In this document: in pieces, positions 49,799-59,128 of the stretch
How the letters are laid out: each line of letters opens with the position of its first letter
Position numbering within the stretch: position 1 is the first letter of the stretch
Origin: Candidatus Woesearchaeota archaeon
Lineage (GTDB): Archaea > Nanoarchaeota > Nanoarchaeia > Woesearchaeales > JAGVZT01
DNA length: 64,000 nucleotides
Reading direction: 5' to 3'
Assembly: GCA_017608295.1 (NCBI GenBank)
Contig: JAFCGF010000004.1
Span: forward strand, 1 to 64,000
Notes under the pieces: model-generated
What the model saw: the letters and a program-made list of their open reading frames with translations, nothing else
Database searches by the model: none
What the model was told of the DNA's origin: nothing
Translations under genes and position numbers: made by a program

Positions 49799-50230
49799 AT
49801 GCCAGCGAGGAAAAAGCGCGTCATGGTGTTCGGCACATTCGACCTGCTCCATGACGGCCATAGAAGCCTCTTCAAGCAGGCGAAGCAGCACGGGAACGAG
49901 CTCATTGTCATTGTTGCGAGAGACCAGACAGTAGAAGAAGTCAAGGGCAGGAAGCCGATGCTCAACGAGGAAGAGCGGAGAGCACTCGTCGGCTCAGAGG
50001 CAGCTGTTGACAAGGCGCTTCTAGGGAAGGTTGATGACAGATACGCCCTCATTGAGAAGCTCCAGCCAGACATCATCTGCCTCGGATATGACCAGGACAG
50101 CTTCACCAAACGATTAGAAGAAAAACTCGCAGAGCGGGGGCTCTCGCCTAAGATAGTCCGCCTCAAGCCTTTCAGGCCGGATATCTACAAGAGCTCAAAG
50201 CTCAAGGAGAATCTCGGAATAAAGCAGTGA
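49799..50230 (+). CDS. ribL: FAD synthase (RibL type) / cytidylyltransferase-family protein
   Basis: A 143-aa nucleotidyltransferase. GTFDLLHDGH carries the HxGH-like motif. IVARDQTVEEVKGRKPMLNE and LGYDQD match the archaeal RibL pattern (adenylyl or cytidylyl transfer to FMN to make FAD), rather than glycerol-phosphate cytidylyltransferase. FAD would be used by the thioredoxin reductase at 28121. Leaderless from the box at 49769-49778. Confidence 0.85.
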   Translation: MPARKKRVMVFGTFDLLHDGHRSLFKQAKQHGNELIVIVARDQTVEEVKGRKPMLNEEERRALVGSEAAVDKALLGKVDDRYALIEKLQPDIICLGYDQDSFTKRLEEKLAERGLSPKIVRLKPFRPDIYKSSKLKENLGIKQ

Positions 50231-50259
50231 ACTATTTTTCTTAAGGTTAATAGACGATA

Positions 50260-50271
50260 GATTTAAATAAC
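50260..50271 (+). promoter_or_regulatory. TATA box for the acidic protein
   Basis: GATTTAAATAAC is centred 29 nt before the ATG at 50295. Confidence 0.5.
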
Positions 50272-50294
50272 ATTTATTCCCTTGATATCACACC

Positions 50295-50957
50295 ATGGGG
50301 GATAGAAAACATAGAAGGGATGTTAATCGTATGCTTGACGGCTACATAGACCAGCTCCCCGGAAACCGGCGGACTGTCAGCACCTACCTAGGCAACATTC
50401 TCAGCAAGAGGCCGAAGAGAAAGGCAAGGTCCCAGGCAGAGCCCGGGCCAGTCCAAGAAGAAGCCATTGAGGAGATGCCTGAAGAAGATGACATGATTGA
50501 AGACACCTTCCTTGAGGCTGAGCAGCAGCACCAGGAATCTTTCTTCGACAGGGTCTTGGGATTCTTCAGGGGACCGCCGAGGACACTCTCAGAAGAGGAC
50601 ACTCTCGGGGAGATGGAAGTCGTTGACCTTCCAGAGCTCCCTGAGGAAGTGGCAGCTGAAGAAGATATGGAGGACATGGTAGATGTCACCGCAAAGCCCA
50701 GCGCACTCCGCATGTTCCTTGACAGCCTTCTCGGCAGGACCAGCGAGCCTCCTATGCTCAACGAGGATGAGGACGCGAGAATCACCAAGCTTGTCCTCTA
50801 CAAGGACCGCACAGAGAAAGAAGTGCGATTCCTCCTCCAAGTGGTAGACAATCTCTATCCGAGAGTGTACAAGCGCACGCGGGATGAATTCGAGAAGTCA
50901 CCTGACTTTGTCATCTACCGCAAGATACGCAAACGTTACGTGGTCGGGGAGGAGTGA
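50295..50957 (+). CDS. Acidic protein of unknown function
   Basis: A 220-aa soluble protein. A basic head (first 45 residues, GDRKHRRDVNRMLDGYID) is followed by a long Glu/Asp-rich disordered region (EEAIEEMPEEDDMIED, LPEELPEEVAAEEDMEDMV), two short amphipathic helices (FFDRVLGFFRG, MFLDSLLGR) and a basic C-terminal fold (LVLYKDRTEKEVRFLLQVVD ... IRKRYVVGEE). No family recognised. The next gene starts 17 nt after its stop. Confidence 0.6.
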   Translation: MGDRKHRRDVNRMLDGYIDQLPGNRRTVSTYLGNILSKRPKRKARSQAEPGPVQEEAIEEMPEEDDMIEDTFLEAEQQHQESFFDRVLGFFRGPPRTLSEEDTLGEMEVVDLPELPEEVAAEEDMEDMVDVTAKPSALRMFLDSLLGRTSEPPMLNEDEDARITKLVLYKDRTEKEVRFLLQVVDNLYPRVYKRTRDEFEKSPDFVIYRKIRKRYVVGEE

Positions 50958-50973
50958 ATCCCTTCTCACACAC

Positions 50974-52905
50974 ATGGCTAACAGACCAGGACGCAACGCT
51001 GTTCTACGACAATCACTGCTTTTCACTATCGCACTCCTGTTTATCTGCCAGGCAGCAGCAGCGACAGTAGTGCACGACACGTGGACGCTGGTCGGCAACC
51101 CCATCACCGTCGCTGACAGGGTGATTCAGACCGCTGTCGATGACTCCTGGGAAAAGCTTCTCCTCACTGGCCCTGAGGAATCGTACATCATCACCAAGGG
51201 TGACTGCAAGCAAAGCAAGTTCTATCAGTACTGCTACATCGACAACAGGTACGAGCTGGACGTGTACGGTGAATGGAACATCTACACCCTCAAGGCAACG
51301 CCGGAGATACACGTCAAGATAACAGACATCTCTCCACTCGTCTCCATCACGGGTGTGGTCAGCCCCACGAGCATAGCAGTCAATGAGGAGGCCATAATGA
51401 CAGTCACGGTGAAAAACACCGGCGACCTTGGAGCCACGAGCCTTATCTACGAAGACACCCTTCCGGATAACGCAATCGTCATGAGGACAAGCATGGGGGT
51501 TAGCACATCCATGGCACGAAAGGTCACCTGGGACGGCAAGTCCCTCAGGGGAGGTGAGACCAAGACCTTCAGTTACACATTCAAGCTGATAGAGCCCGAG
51601 GACTTCAAATTGGGAGGGAACCTCACATACATCTACAACGACCAGGAATACACCAAGTCTATGGCGCAGAGCACGGTCACTGCGATAAAGGAGAAGATGA
51701 CAATCTCCACGTTCGCTCTCTCAGCAACAACTGCAAGCATCAATGACGAGATTACACTCACAGCAAAAATTGGAAATGCAGACCAAAATTTCGACGCTAA
51801 GGTCATTAACTTCAAGATTCTTGTACCCGCAGACCTCACAATCATGGAAACTGACTCCAAGCTCAGTGGCTCAGGCAGGGCATTCACCTGGAGCGGGACC
51901 ATCGCTCCCCTCAACAACAAGACCTTCGAGATAAAGGTGCGCACCCAGAAATCAGGCACATATGAATTCACTGCTGACCTGGAATCCGATGTCCAGAGCG
52001 TACTTGGACAGTTCTACAGGGAAAATGCAAGCAAGGAATCGACCTTGAATGTCAATCTCGGAAAGCTGACACCAACTGTCACCTTCAGGCTCAACAAAAA
52101 CACCCTCAGCGGTGGAGAAGAGAGCGCCGCGAGGTTCTATCTCCAAAACGCGGACCATGACATCTCATATTTCGACATTGAATACGGCATTGAATCCGAG
52201 CTCTTCTACGACATCTCTGACACAATCCGCTTCATCACTCCAGATGAAAAGAGGCTCATCCTCATCCAGGACTTCAAAGCGCCTGTCCTACAGAACGCAA
52301 AGACCTTCCCCATAACATTCACAGGAAAGTATCGAACAGAGAACTACGAATACTTCACTTTCACCCTTACTCCCTCTGTCAGTGTGAGCAAGGAGACGTT
52401 CGAGCAGATTCTAGATCTCAATCTGAGCCTGCCTGCCGAGATTATAGCAGGCACGGATGCAGATGTCAGCCTGAGGGTTAAAAACATCAAGACAAATGAC
52501 GTGACCGGTGTCAAACTCACTGACACTCTCACAGGCGCTGAAGTCACCAGCGGTACCCCCTCAACAACCATCTCTGCGATAGGGGCCAACGCCACCACCA
52601 TAGCATACAGATACACTTTCCGCGTCCCAGAAGGAAGCACTGACAGCGAGGTCCTCATCAATACAAAAGTAGAATTCACCTACAGGGGACAGCCAGTCAT
52701 CATCTACACAGAAAAGGCGGCATCGATTGTCGCTGTAGCTACTCCTGAACCAATTGAACCTGGAACCCCACCAGGTGAGACTCCAACAGAGCCAGGTGAG
52801 CCTGAACCGCAGCCGCCAGAGCCCGAGCCACCTGAAGATGAGGAAGAAAGCGCGTTCAAGAGATTCATCAACAGCATTGTGGACTTTTTCAGCTCGATAT
52901 TTTAA
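50974..52905 (+). CDS. Secreted protein with repeated beta-sandwich (DUF11/CARDB-like) domains
   Basis: A 643-aa protein. Signal peptide (about 1-30) is followed by four or more Ig-like modules of the DUF11/CARDB type, for example VNEEAIMTVTVKNTGDLGA and the later AGTDADVSLRVKNIKTNDVT. Then come a Pro/Glu/Thr stalk (EPGTPPGETPTEPGEPEPQ) and a C-terminal amphipathic hydrophobic helix (FKRFINSIVDFFSSIF) that could hold it at the membrane. It precedes the subtilase array and may be a surface scaffold or substrate; this is inference. The ATG at 50974 begins the signal peptide. Confidence 0.7.
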   Translation: MANRPGRNAVLRQSLLFTIALLFICQAAAATVVHDTWTLVGNPITVADRVIQTAVDDSWEKLLLTGPEESYIITKGDCKQSKFYQYCYIDNRYELDVYGEWNIYTLKATPEIHVKITDISPLVSITGVVSPTSIAVNEEAIMTVTVKNTGDLGATSLIYEDTLPDNAIVMRTSMGVSTSMARKVTWDGKSLRGGETKTFSYTFKLIEPEDFKLGGNLTYIYNDQEYTKSMAQSTVTAIKEKMTISTFALSATTASINDEITLTAKIGNADQNFDAKVINFKILVPADLTIMETDSKLSGSGRAFTWSGTIAPLNNKTFEIKVRTQKSGTYEFTADLESDVQSVLGQFYRENASKESTLNVNLGKLTPTVTFRLNKNTLSGGEESAARFYLQNADHDISYFDIEYGIESELFYDISDTIRFITPDEKRLILIQDFKAPVLQNAKTFPITFTGKYRTENYEYFTFTLTPSVSVSKETFEQILDLNLSLPAEIIAGTDADVSLRVKNIKTNDVTGVKLTDTLTGAEVTSGTPSTTISAIGANATTIAYRYTFRVPEGSTDSEVLINTKVEFTYRGQPVIIYTEKAASIVAVATPEPIEPGTPPGETPTEPGEPEPQPPEPEPPEDEEESAFKRFINSIVDFFSSIF

Positions 52906-52945
52906 TAGATGAAATGGATGTTTTTTCCGTTCCCGCACCATAACG

Positions 52946-52956
52946 CATTTATATAG
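52946..52956 (+). promoter_or_regulatory. TATA box of the subtilase array
   Basis: CATTTATATAG gives a leader of roughly 60 nt before the first array gene. The leader ends in GGGGGGAGTG, a very strong RBS. Array copies 1 and 2 probably share this transcript. Confidence 0.55.
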
Positions 52957-53039
52957 TGGCCCATGCTCTTGCTACTGAGGGGTAGGCTACATTCCATTTG
53001 TTCTGGAGGCATATCTCACAAGAGATTGGGGGGAGTGTA

Positions 53040-54479
53040 ATGAGTGACACCAATTATAGCGAAATGAAGCATGACATGGATGATATTCTTGATGAAAATA
53101 TTGCCAAATACAAGCGTAAGAAGCCTGCATTGAAGGCGCTTGGCATCGGTGCCGGTGTGATTGCAGCTACAGGTCTTGGAATTCTTGCCGCAAATCACTA
53201 CAACCAGGTCCCGAGCATTGACGAGGAACTCTATGTTGAAGGCCAGTTCCTTGTGGAGTTTGAGGATGATTTTACAGTTGATAGTGTGGACAGGCTTAAC
53301 GATAAGCTCGAAGGCGAGACCTACGAGCACATCATAGGTAACTGGTATCTTGTTGACATCGACGATTCTCTTGACGAGGAGCAGTGGATGGAGCGCTTCG
53401 CCCGCGCTAAGAGCGTCGAGGCAGTGAGCTATGACATGGTGATGAGTATTGACGACAGCTATGTTCCCGAAGACCCGTACTTCCACTCTGAGGGCTCATG
53501 GGACCAGGATTATAGGGACATGTGGGGCCTGTGGGACAGCGGCGCACTGGAAGCGTGGGAGCTCAGCACCGGAAGCGAGGACGTGGTTGTCGCGGTTCTT
53601 GACACAGGAATCGCACATGACATCCCAGACCTTGAGAACATGATGTGGCGCAACCCAGGCGAGACTCTCGACGGAATAGATAATGACGGAGACGGCGCGA
53701 TTGACAATATCTTTGGCATCAACACAGTTAACCCTGATGCCACTACCTACGACGGGCATGGGCACGGCAGCCACGTCGCAGGAACTATCGCTGCAGAGCA
53801 CAACGAGATTGGAGTTGCTGGAGTAAACGCCCAGGCACAGCTCATGGCTGTAAAGGTTCTGAGCGATAGCGGAAGCGGCTCAATGTCTGGAATCGCACAG
53901 GGCATCAAGTGGGCAGCTGACCATGACGCAGATGTCATCAACATGAGCCTCGGCGGGCGCTCTTTTGGACGGTCAGCCGTCGACGAGGCGATTGAGTACG
54001 CCACAAAGAAAGGCACTATCATTGTCGTGGCTGCGGGAAACAACGATGGCGACGCAAAACACATCACACCTGCGAACCATCCAGATGTCATCACTGTCGC
54101 TGCACTTGAGCCGGACGGGAACCGCACAGATTTCTCCAACTGGGGGGAAAAGGTTGATGTCGCAGCCCCAGGACGGGGCATCCTTTCCACCGTGCCTGAA
54201 AAGCACAGCATCCCTACAAGCCGCTACTGGTGCACCAAGGCAGAGGACGGCAAGACTAACTACTGCGAACTCGCTGGAACATCAATGGCAAGCCCGCACG
54301 TCGCCGGTGAAGTCGCCCTTATCCTGTCAGTGAGGCCTGATTTAAGAGGAGACACAGAGGCTGTGAGAGAGATTATACGTGAAGGTGTCACTGAGTTCCC
54401 AAGGGACCAGGACAAGCCCATCGGCACGGGAAGAATCAACTTCGGGCTCGCATTGCTTGAAGCTTTGAATAATGACTAG
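53040..54479 (+). CDS. Membrane-anchored subtilase, array copy 1
   Basis: A 479-aa protein. The N-terminal tail (MSDTNYSEMKHDMDDILDEN, then KYKRKK) is followed by a signal anchor (about 33-52), so the protease should face outward. Residues about 62-137 are an I9-like propeptide (EGQFLVEFEDDF). Catalytic residues are D188 (VAVLDTGI), H242 (GHGHGSHVAGT), N334 (AAGNN) and S415 (AGTSMASPH). DNDGDGAID (214-222) after D188 looks like a calcium loop. Residues 391-409 hold a two-Cys insert. Propeptide type B (see copies 3, 4). GGGGGGAGTG before the ATG. Confidence 0.9.
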   Translation: MSDTNYSEMKHDMDDILDENIAKYKRKKPALKALGIGAGVIAATGLGILAANHYNQVPSIDEELYVEGQFLVEFEDDFTVDSVDRLNDKLEGETYEHIIGNWYLVDIDDSLDEEQWMERFARAKSVEAVSYDMVMSIDDSYVPEDPYFHSEGSWDQDYRDMWGLWDSGALEAWELSTGSEDVVVAVLDTGIAHDIPDLENMMWRNPGETLDGIDNDGDGAIDNIFGINTVNPDATTYDGHGHGSHVAGTIAAEHNEIGVAGVNAQAQLMAVKVLSDSGSGSMSGIAQGIKWAADHDADVINMSLGGRSFGRSAVDEAIEYATKKGTIIVVAAGNNDGDAKHITPANHPDVITVAALEPDGNRTDFSNWGEKVDVAAPGRGILSTVPEKHSIPTSRYWCTKAEDGKTNYCELAGTSMASPHVAGEVALILSVRPDLRGDTEAVREIIREGVTEFPRDQDKPIGTGRINFGLALLEALNND

Positions 54480-54498
54480 ACTCAAGGGGGGATAGAGC

Positions 54499-56010
54499 AT
54501 GGATGAATTAACCAAAGAATCAATGGACACCTTAGACAGCGCAATCAAGAAGCACAAGCCGAAGAAATCAGGCCTGAAATGGCTGGGAATCGGCGCAGGC
54601 GCTGCACTCGCTGCTGGCCTTGCGTATGCCGCAGTGCCCAACGAAGAAGTGCCTGAATACGAGCCCGGACAGCTTGTCGTGCATTTCGAAGAAGAATTAG
54701 AGCTGACAATCGAGGCTGACGGCAATCTCGCCACGCAGTTCAAGGAAGTGAATGCCATCAATGACATGCTCAGTGGTGAGAGCTACCGCCAGATGGCAGT
54801 GCATTCTGACGAGGATGACTGGGACGAATGGTATCTTGTCGACATGGACGATTCCATTGACCTAAATAATGTGATGAAGCAGTTTGAGAACGCAAACGGC
54901 GTTGAATGGGTCGGCTATAATCTTATCATGGGAATTCCAGACCTGCCTGAGGTTATGCCCTATGAGGGCGTCAGCTTTGGAAGTGAAGAGGGAAAGATTC
55001 CTAACGACAAGTTCTACCACACCAGCGGCTCAATCCAAGATGGCCTCGAGGACTTATGGGCTCTGAGGAGAGCCGGAGCTGCAGATGCATGGGAACTCAC
55101 CACAGGAGACAGAAACATCGTCTTCGCGATTGTCGACACAGGCATCGCAGATGACCACCCTGATCTCATAGACAACATGTGGCGCAACCCCGGAGAAATC
55201 GCAGGGGACGGCATTGACAACGACAACGACGGCTTTATCGACAATCTCTTTGGTGCGAATACCATCGACCCAATGCGTGAGACCCGTGACGGCCACGGCC
55301 ACGGCACGCATGTTGGCGGCACTGTCGCCGGTGTCGGGGACAACACTATAGGCGTCGCTGGAGTGAACTGGGAGGGCCAGCTCATGGCAGTCAAGGTGCT
55401 AAGCGATAGCGGAAGCGGAAACATGTTCGGCATCGCATCAGGCATCGTTTTCGCGGCTAGGAACGGCGCTGACGTTATCAACATGAGCCTCGGCGGGCCT
55501 GCAAGCCCGATGATGCTGCCAGTCGACCTCGCCATAAGGTACGCGACTCACAAGGGTGTCATCACAGTCGTCGCCGCAGGAAACAGTGACAGGAATTCAA
55601 AGTATTTCAGCCCTGCCGACCATCCGCACGCGATAACTGTTGCCGCTCTCGACCCGGACATGAACAGGGCATTCTTCTCGAACTATGGGAAGCTTGTCGA
55701 TGTGGGCGCTCCTGGCATGTGGATTCTATCCACTGTACCTGAAAACCACCAGATTCCTGACAAGTACCCGGTCATTGACAAGATTTACGCTGCATTGCAC
55801 GGCACCTCAATGGCAAGCCCACATGTAGCAGGAGAAGTGGGGCTTATCCTCGCTGTGCGGCCTGACTTGAAGGGAGACTACAAGGCAGTGCGCGAAATCG
55901 TCCGCCTGGGTGTTGAGCCCTACTCAGAAGTGGATCGCGATAAGCCCATAGGAACAGGCAGCATCAACTACCTGCTGGCTGTCGAAGAGGCAATCAAGTA
56001 CGGGAAGTGA
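54499..56010 (+). CDS. Membrane-anchored subtilase, array copy 2
   Basis: A 503-aa protein. Tail DELTKESMDTLDSAIKKHKP, then basic residues and a signal anchor (about 30-45). Propeptide of type A with the insert ELELTIEADGN, as in copy 5 only. Catalytic Asp in AIVDTGIA, His in GHGHGTHVGGT, Asn in AAGNSD, Ser in LHGTSMASPH. DNDNDGFIDN resembles a calcium loop. It starts 19 nt after copy 1 with AAGGGGGGAT as RBS. Confidence 0.9.
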   Translation: MDELTKESMDTLDSAIKKHKPKKSGLKWLGIGAGAALAAGLAYAAVPNEEVPEYEPGQLVVHFEEELELTIEADGNLATQFKEVNAINDMLSGESYRQMAVHSDEDDWDEWYLVDMDDSIDLNNVMKQFENANGVEWVGYNLIMGIPDLPEVMPYEGVSFGSEEGKIPNDKFYHTSGSIQDGLEDLWALRRAGAADAWELTTGDRNIVFAIVDTGIADDHPDLIDNMWRNPGEIAGDGIDNDNDGFIDNLFGANTIDPMRETRDGHGHGTHVGGTVAGVGDNTIGVAGVNWEGQLMAVKVLSDSGSGNMFGIASGIVFAARNGADVINMSLGGPASPMMLPVDLAIRYATHKGVITVVAAGNSDRNSKYFSPADHPHAITVAALDPDMNRAFFSNYGKLVDVGAPGMWILSTVPENHQIPDKYPVIDKIYAALHGTSMASPHVAGEVGLILAVRPDLKGDYKAVREIVRLGVEPYSEVDRDKPIGTGSINYLLAVEEAIKYGK

Positions 56011-56258
56011 GCTTCCTTTGGAAGTATTTTTAGGGGGATAAGCGAAGCTATGGCCTACCAAAAAAATGCTACTGAACGCACAATCCGTTTTTAAATGAAT
56101 GAGTTATAAGGGATTGAATGTTTTCCTCTTTAAAGTGACACAAGCTTTATAATAGGACACTCGATTCTTTAGAGTAGATTTGAGGGGGAATAGACGTATC
56201 TATCACTGGTACGGCAAAATGTCTCTCTTGCAATCACAAAATTTAGGGGGGAAACAAT
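56011..56258. other. Promoter-bearing gap inside the subtilase array
   Basis: This 248-nt gap has a GCTTTATAATAG box (56144-56155) and a leader of about 80 nt ending in AGGGGGGAAAC before copy 3. It shows that copies 3-5 have their own transcript. No other gene seen. Confidence 0.5.
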
Positions 56259-57674
56259 ATGGACGAAGTCTATAACGAAAGTATCGCAACGCTCGATGGC
56301 GCAATCGAGAAATATAAGCCAAAGTCAAGAGTGCCTACAAAAGCCCTGATGATTGGAGGGGGAGTTGCTGCTGCTATGCTCGCAGGAGGATATGCACTAG
56401 TTGGAACTCAAGATGCTGCTTCTGAGTATGTGCCTGGCGAGTTCATCGTCGAATTTGAGGAGGGCTTCGAACCTAGCGACATGGAGAGCCTGAATGACAG
56501 GCTCGAAGGCGAGACATATGAGCATCTCTTTGACAACTGGTATCTCGTGGACATCGACGATTCCTTAAACCTCAACACGTGGATGGACCGCTACGAGGAT
56601 GCAGAGGGAATAGAGTATGTACAGGAGAACGCGATTGTGACACTTGACTACATCATTCCTGAATTAAGTGACGAGCAGCTCGCAGAGCTTGAGGACATTG
56701 TGAACGGAAAGATTCCGCCTAATGACCCGCTCTACCATAGTGAAGGCTCTTGGAAGCAGCCGTACAATGACCTCTACGGACTCCACAACACAGACGCAGC
56801 CGAGGCATGGGAGATTACCACCGGAAGCAATGCCATCAAAGTCGCCGTGGTTGATACTGGTGTTGACTACAACCACGAGGACCTCGTTGGAGCAGTTATA
56901 GAAGGCTGGGATTTTGTGAATAATGACAACGACGCAATGGACGACCAAGGACACGGTACGCACGTCGCAGGAACCATCAGGGCGAATGCCAACAATAATC
57001 TAGGCATTGTCGGAGCTGACTGGAACGCACTCATTGTACCTGTCAAGGTGCTCAATTCCCGCGGAAGCGGAAGCTTCGCGGATGTCGCTGCTGGCATCGC
57101 CTGGGCTGGCGAGCACGCTGATGTCATCAACATGAGCCTCGGCGGGCCTGCTGGAAGCAATCAAAAGGTCGTCGACGAGGCTATTGACCACGCCATCGAG
57201 CACGACACCATCATCGTCGTGGCTGCTGGCAACAGCAACGGGGACACGATGAGGCACACGCCTGCCAACAACCCGCACGTCATCGCTGTTGGAGCGACTG
57301 ACTACAGGGACGCGAAGGCTTCATTCTCCAACTGGGGAGAAAAGGTCGATGTGTCAGCTCCTGGAGTGGGCATCCTCTCGACGCTCGCCTCGGACCACAA
57401 GTTCGGCAACAGGATTCCAATTGTCGGCGAGCACTATGGTGTGCTCCAAGGAACAAGCATGGCATGCCCGCACGTGGCTGGCGATGTCTCGCTTATCCTC
57501 GCGGCAAACCCTGACCTCAAGGGCGATGTCGAGGCTGTCCGCGCGGTTGTGCGCGCTGGCGTCGATGAGTGGGGCAGCGAAGACGACGACGGCAACACGA
57601 TACCGATTCCGCCTAAGCCTATTGGCACTGGAAGAATCAACTACGCTGAAGCGGTCCTCGAAGCCCAGAAGTAA
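56259..57674 (+). CDS. Membrane-anchored subtilase, array copy 3
   Basis: A 471-aa protein. Tail DEVYNESIATLDGAIEKYKP, basic stretch, anchor (about 29-47). Type B propeptide (PGEFIVEFEEGF ... DNWYLVDIDDSL), very like that of copy 1. Catalytic Asp in AVVDTGVDY, His in GHGTHVAGT, Asn in AAGNSN, Ser in QGTSMACPH (Cys in place of the usual Ser or Thr after Ala). No calcium-loop insert after the Asp, unlike copies 1 and 2. Confidence 0.9.
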   Translation: MDEVYNESIATLDGAIEKYKPKSRVPTKALMIGGGVAAAMLAGGYALVGTQDAASEYVPGEFIVEFEEGFEPSDMESLNDRLEGETYEHLFDNWYLVDIDDSLNLNTWMDRYEDAEGIEYVQENAIVTLDYIIPELSDEQLAELEDIVNGKIPPNDPLYHSEGSWKQPYNDLYGLHNTDAAEAWEITTGSNAIKVAVVDTGVDYNHEDLVGAVIEGWDFVNNDNDAMDDQGHGTHVAGTIRANANNNLGIVGADWNALIVPVKVLNSRGSGSFADVAAGIAWAGEHADVINMSLGGPAGSNQKVVDEAIDHAIEHDTIIVVAAGNSNGDTMRHTPANNPHVIAVGATDYRDAKASFSNWGEKVDVSAPGVGILSTLASDHKFGNRIPIVGEHYGVLQGTSMACPHVAGDVSLILAANPDLKGDVEAVRAVVRAGVDEWGSEDDDGNTIPIPPKPIGTGRINYAEAVLEAQK

Positions 57675-57722
57675 AATCACATACCTGCCTTCGCAGGAAG
57701 GTAGGATTTAGGAGGGAGAAAC

Positions 57723-59126
57723 ATGGAAGATAGCTATAGCCAACTGCAGAGTGAAATGGACACTGTCATCGACGATGCTGTCGATAAATACAAAAGCAAG
57801 CCCAACAAGAAGGTGCTTACAACAGTAGGGCTGGGAAGCCTAGCGCTTTTAGCAGGTGGCTTTGTGCTTGCCTCTTCCAATGATGCGGTTCCTTTGCCAG
57901 CCTATGTGCCAGGTGAGATGATTGTCTCGTTCGAGGAGGACCTCACTCCTGATGACATGGAGAGGCTGGACACTCTGCTTGATGGAGAAATGTACGAGCC
58001 GCTCTTCCCCGCGGGGCACGAGCTCGACAACATGTATGTTATCCATGTTGACGAGGATGAGGACGTCGAAGCCCTCTCAGGAATGTTTGCCAGCGCAGCA
58101 GGCGTCAAGTATGCAGAACCTAACTACATCGACACCCTTCCTTTTGAGGTGACTGAAGGTTCACTGTCAATCGCGGATGTTCTCGAAGGCAAGGTCCCTA
58201 ATGACCCTTTCTTCCACAGCAGAGGGTCATGGGGGCAGGAATATGCTGACATGTGGGGTCTCCACACAATACGGAGTGTCCAAGCATGGGAATTATCTAC
58301 AGGCAGCGAGGACATCATCGTTGCGGTTATCGACACAGGAATTGACTATAACCACCCTGAGCTTGAAGGAAGAGTGCTCAAAGGCTGGGATTTCGTGAAC
58401 AATGATGACGACGCGATGGACGACCATTCCCACGGCACCCACGTCGCAGGGACAATTGGCGCCAACACAAACAACAAAACTGGAGTCGCTGCCATCAACT
58501 GGAACGTGAAGTTCCTGCCACTGAAGGTATGCACTGCATCAGGCGGCTGCCCGAGAAGCGGAACACTCCAGGCGATTGCGTACGCAGGAGACCATGATGC
58601 AAATGTCATCAACATGAGCCTCGGCGGCATGGGAAGCCCATCTTCATACGATGAGGCCATCCGTTATGCCGATTCAAAGGGAGTCTTCATAGTCGCTGCA
58701 GCTGGCAATAGCAGTGCTGACACCTGCAACTTCGTGCCGGCAGCTCATCCGCTTGTGTTCGCTGTGGCTGCGACAGACCCGGATGACAACAGGGCAACCT
58801 TCTCCAACTGGGGCAAGTGCACTGATATCGGAGCCCCTGGTGTGGGAATCCTCTCATCAATATCTGAGATTAATGTGGTTCCTCCGCGCTACCCAATTGT
58901 TGCTGAACAGTACGCCGCGTTCAACGGCACCTCAATGGCATCTCCGCATATGGCGGGAGTGACCGCACTGGTGCTCGCCACAAACCCTGAGCTGATTGGC
59001 AACAGGGAAGCAATTACTGAGCTTCTCCGTGAGTCCGTCGATGAAGTGGAGACTGACAAGTACATCGGCACAGGCAGGACCAATCTGTTCAAGGCAATCA
59101 CCAACGCGCTGAATTGGGAGGAATAA
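57723..59126 (+). CDS. Membrane-anchored subtilase, array copy 4
   Basis: A 467-aa protein. Tail EDSYSQLQSEMDTVIDDAVD followed by KYKSKPNKK, then an anchor (about 32-50). Type B propeptide (PGEMIVSFEEDL). Catalytic Asp in AVIDTGIDY, His in HSHGTHVAGT, Asn in AAAGNSS, Ser in NGTSMASPH. CTASGGCPRSG gives a possible disulfide loop that recurs in copy 5 and in the secreted subtilase at 20467. GGAGGGAG before the ATG. Confidence 0.9.
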   Translation: MEDSYSQLQSEMDTVIDDAVDKYKSKPNKKVLTTVGLGSLALLAGGFVLASSNDAVPLPAYVPGEMIVSFEEDLTPDDMERLDTLLDGEMYEPLFPAGHELDNMYVIHVDEDEDVEALSGMFASAAGVKYAEPNYIDTLPFEVTEGSLSIADVLEGKVPNDPFFHSRGSWGQEYADMWGLHTIRSVQAWELSTGSEDIIVAVIDTGIDYNHPELEGRVLKGWDFVNNDDDAMDDHSHGTHVAGTIGANTNNKTGVAAINWNVKFLPLKVCTASGGCPRSGTLQAIAYAGDHDANVINMSLGGMGSPSSYDEAIRYADSKGVFIVAAAGNSSADTCNFVPAAHPLVFAVAATDPDDNRATFSNWGKCTDIGAPGVGILSSISEINVVPPRYPIVAEQYAAFNGTSMASPHMAGVTALVLATNPELIGNREAITELLRESVDEVETDKYIGTGRTNLFKAITNALNWEE

Positions 59127-59128
59127 AC

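Noticed and set aside
53486..59126. Minus-strand ORFs inside the subtilase array
   Set aside because: They repeat at the same places in each copy because the coding strand is conserved, and show no start signals or known motifs.
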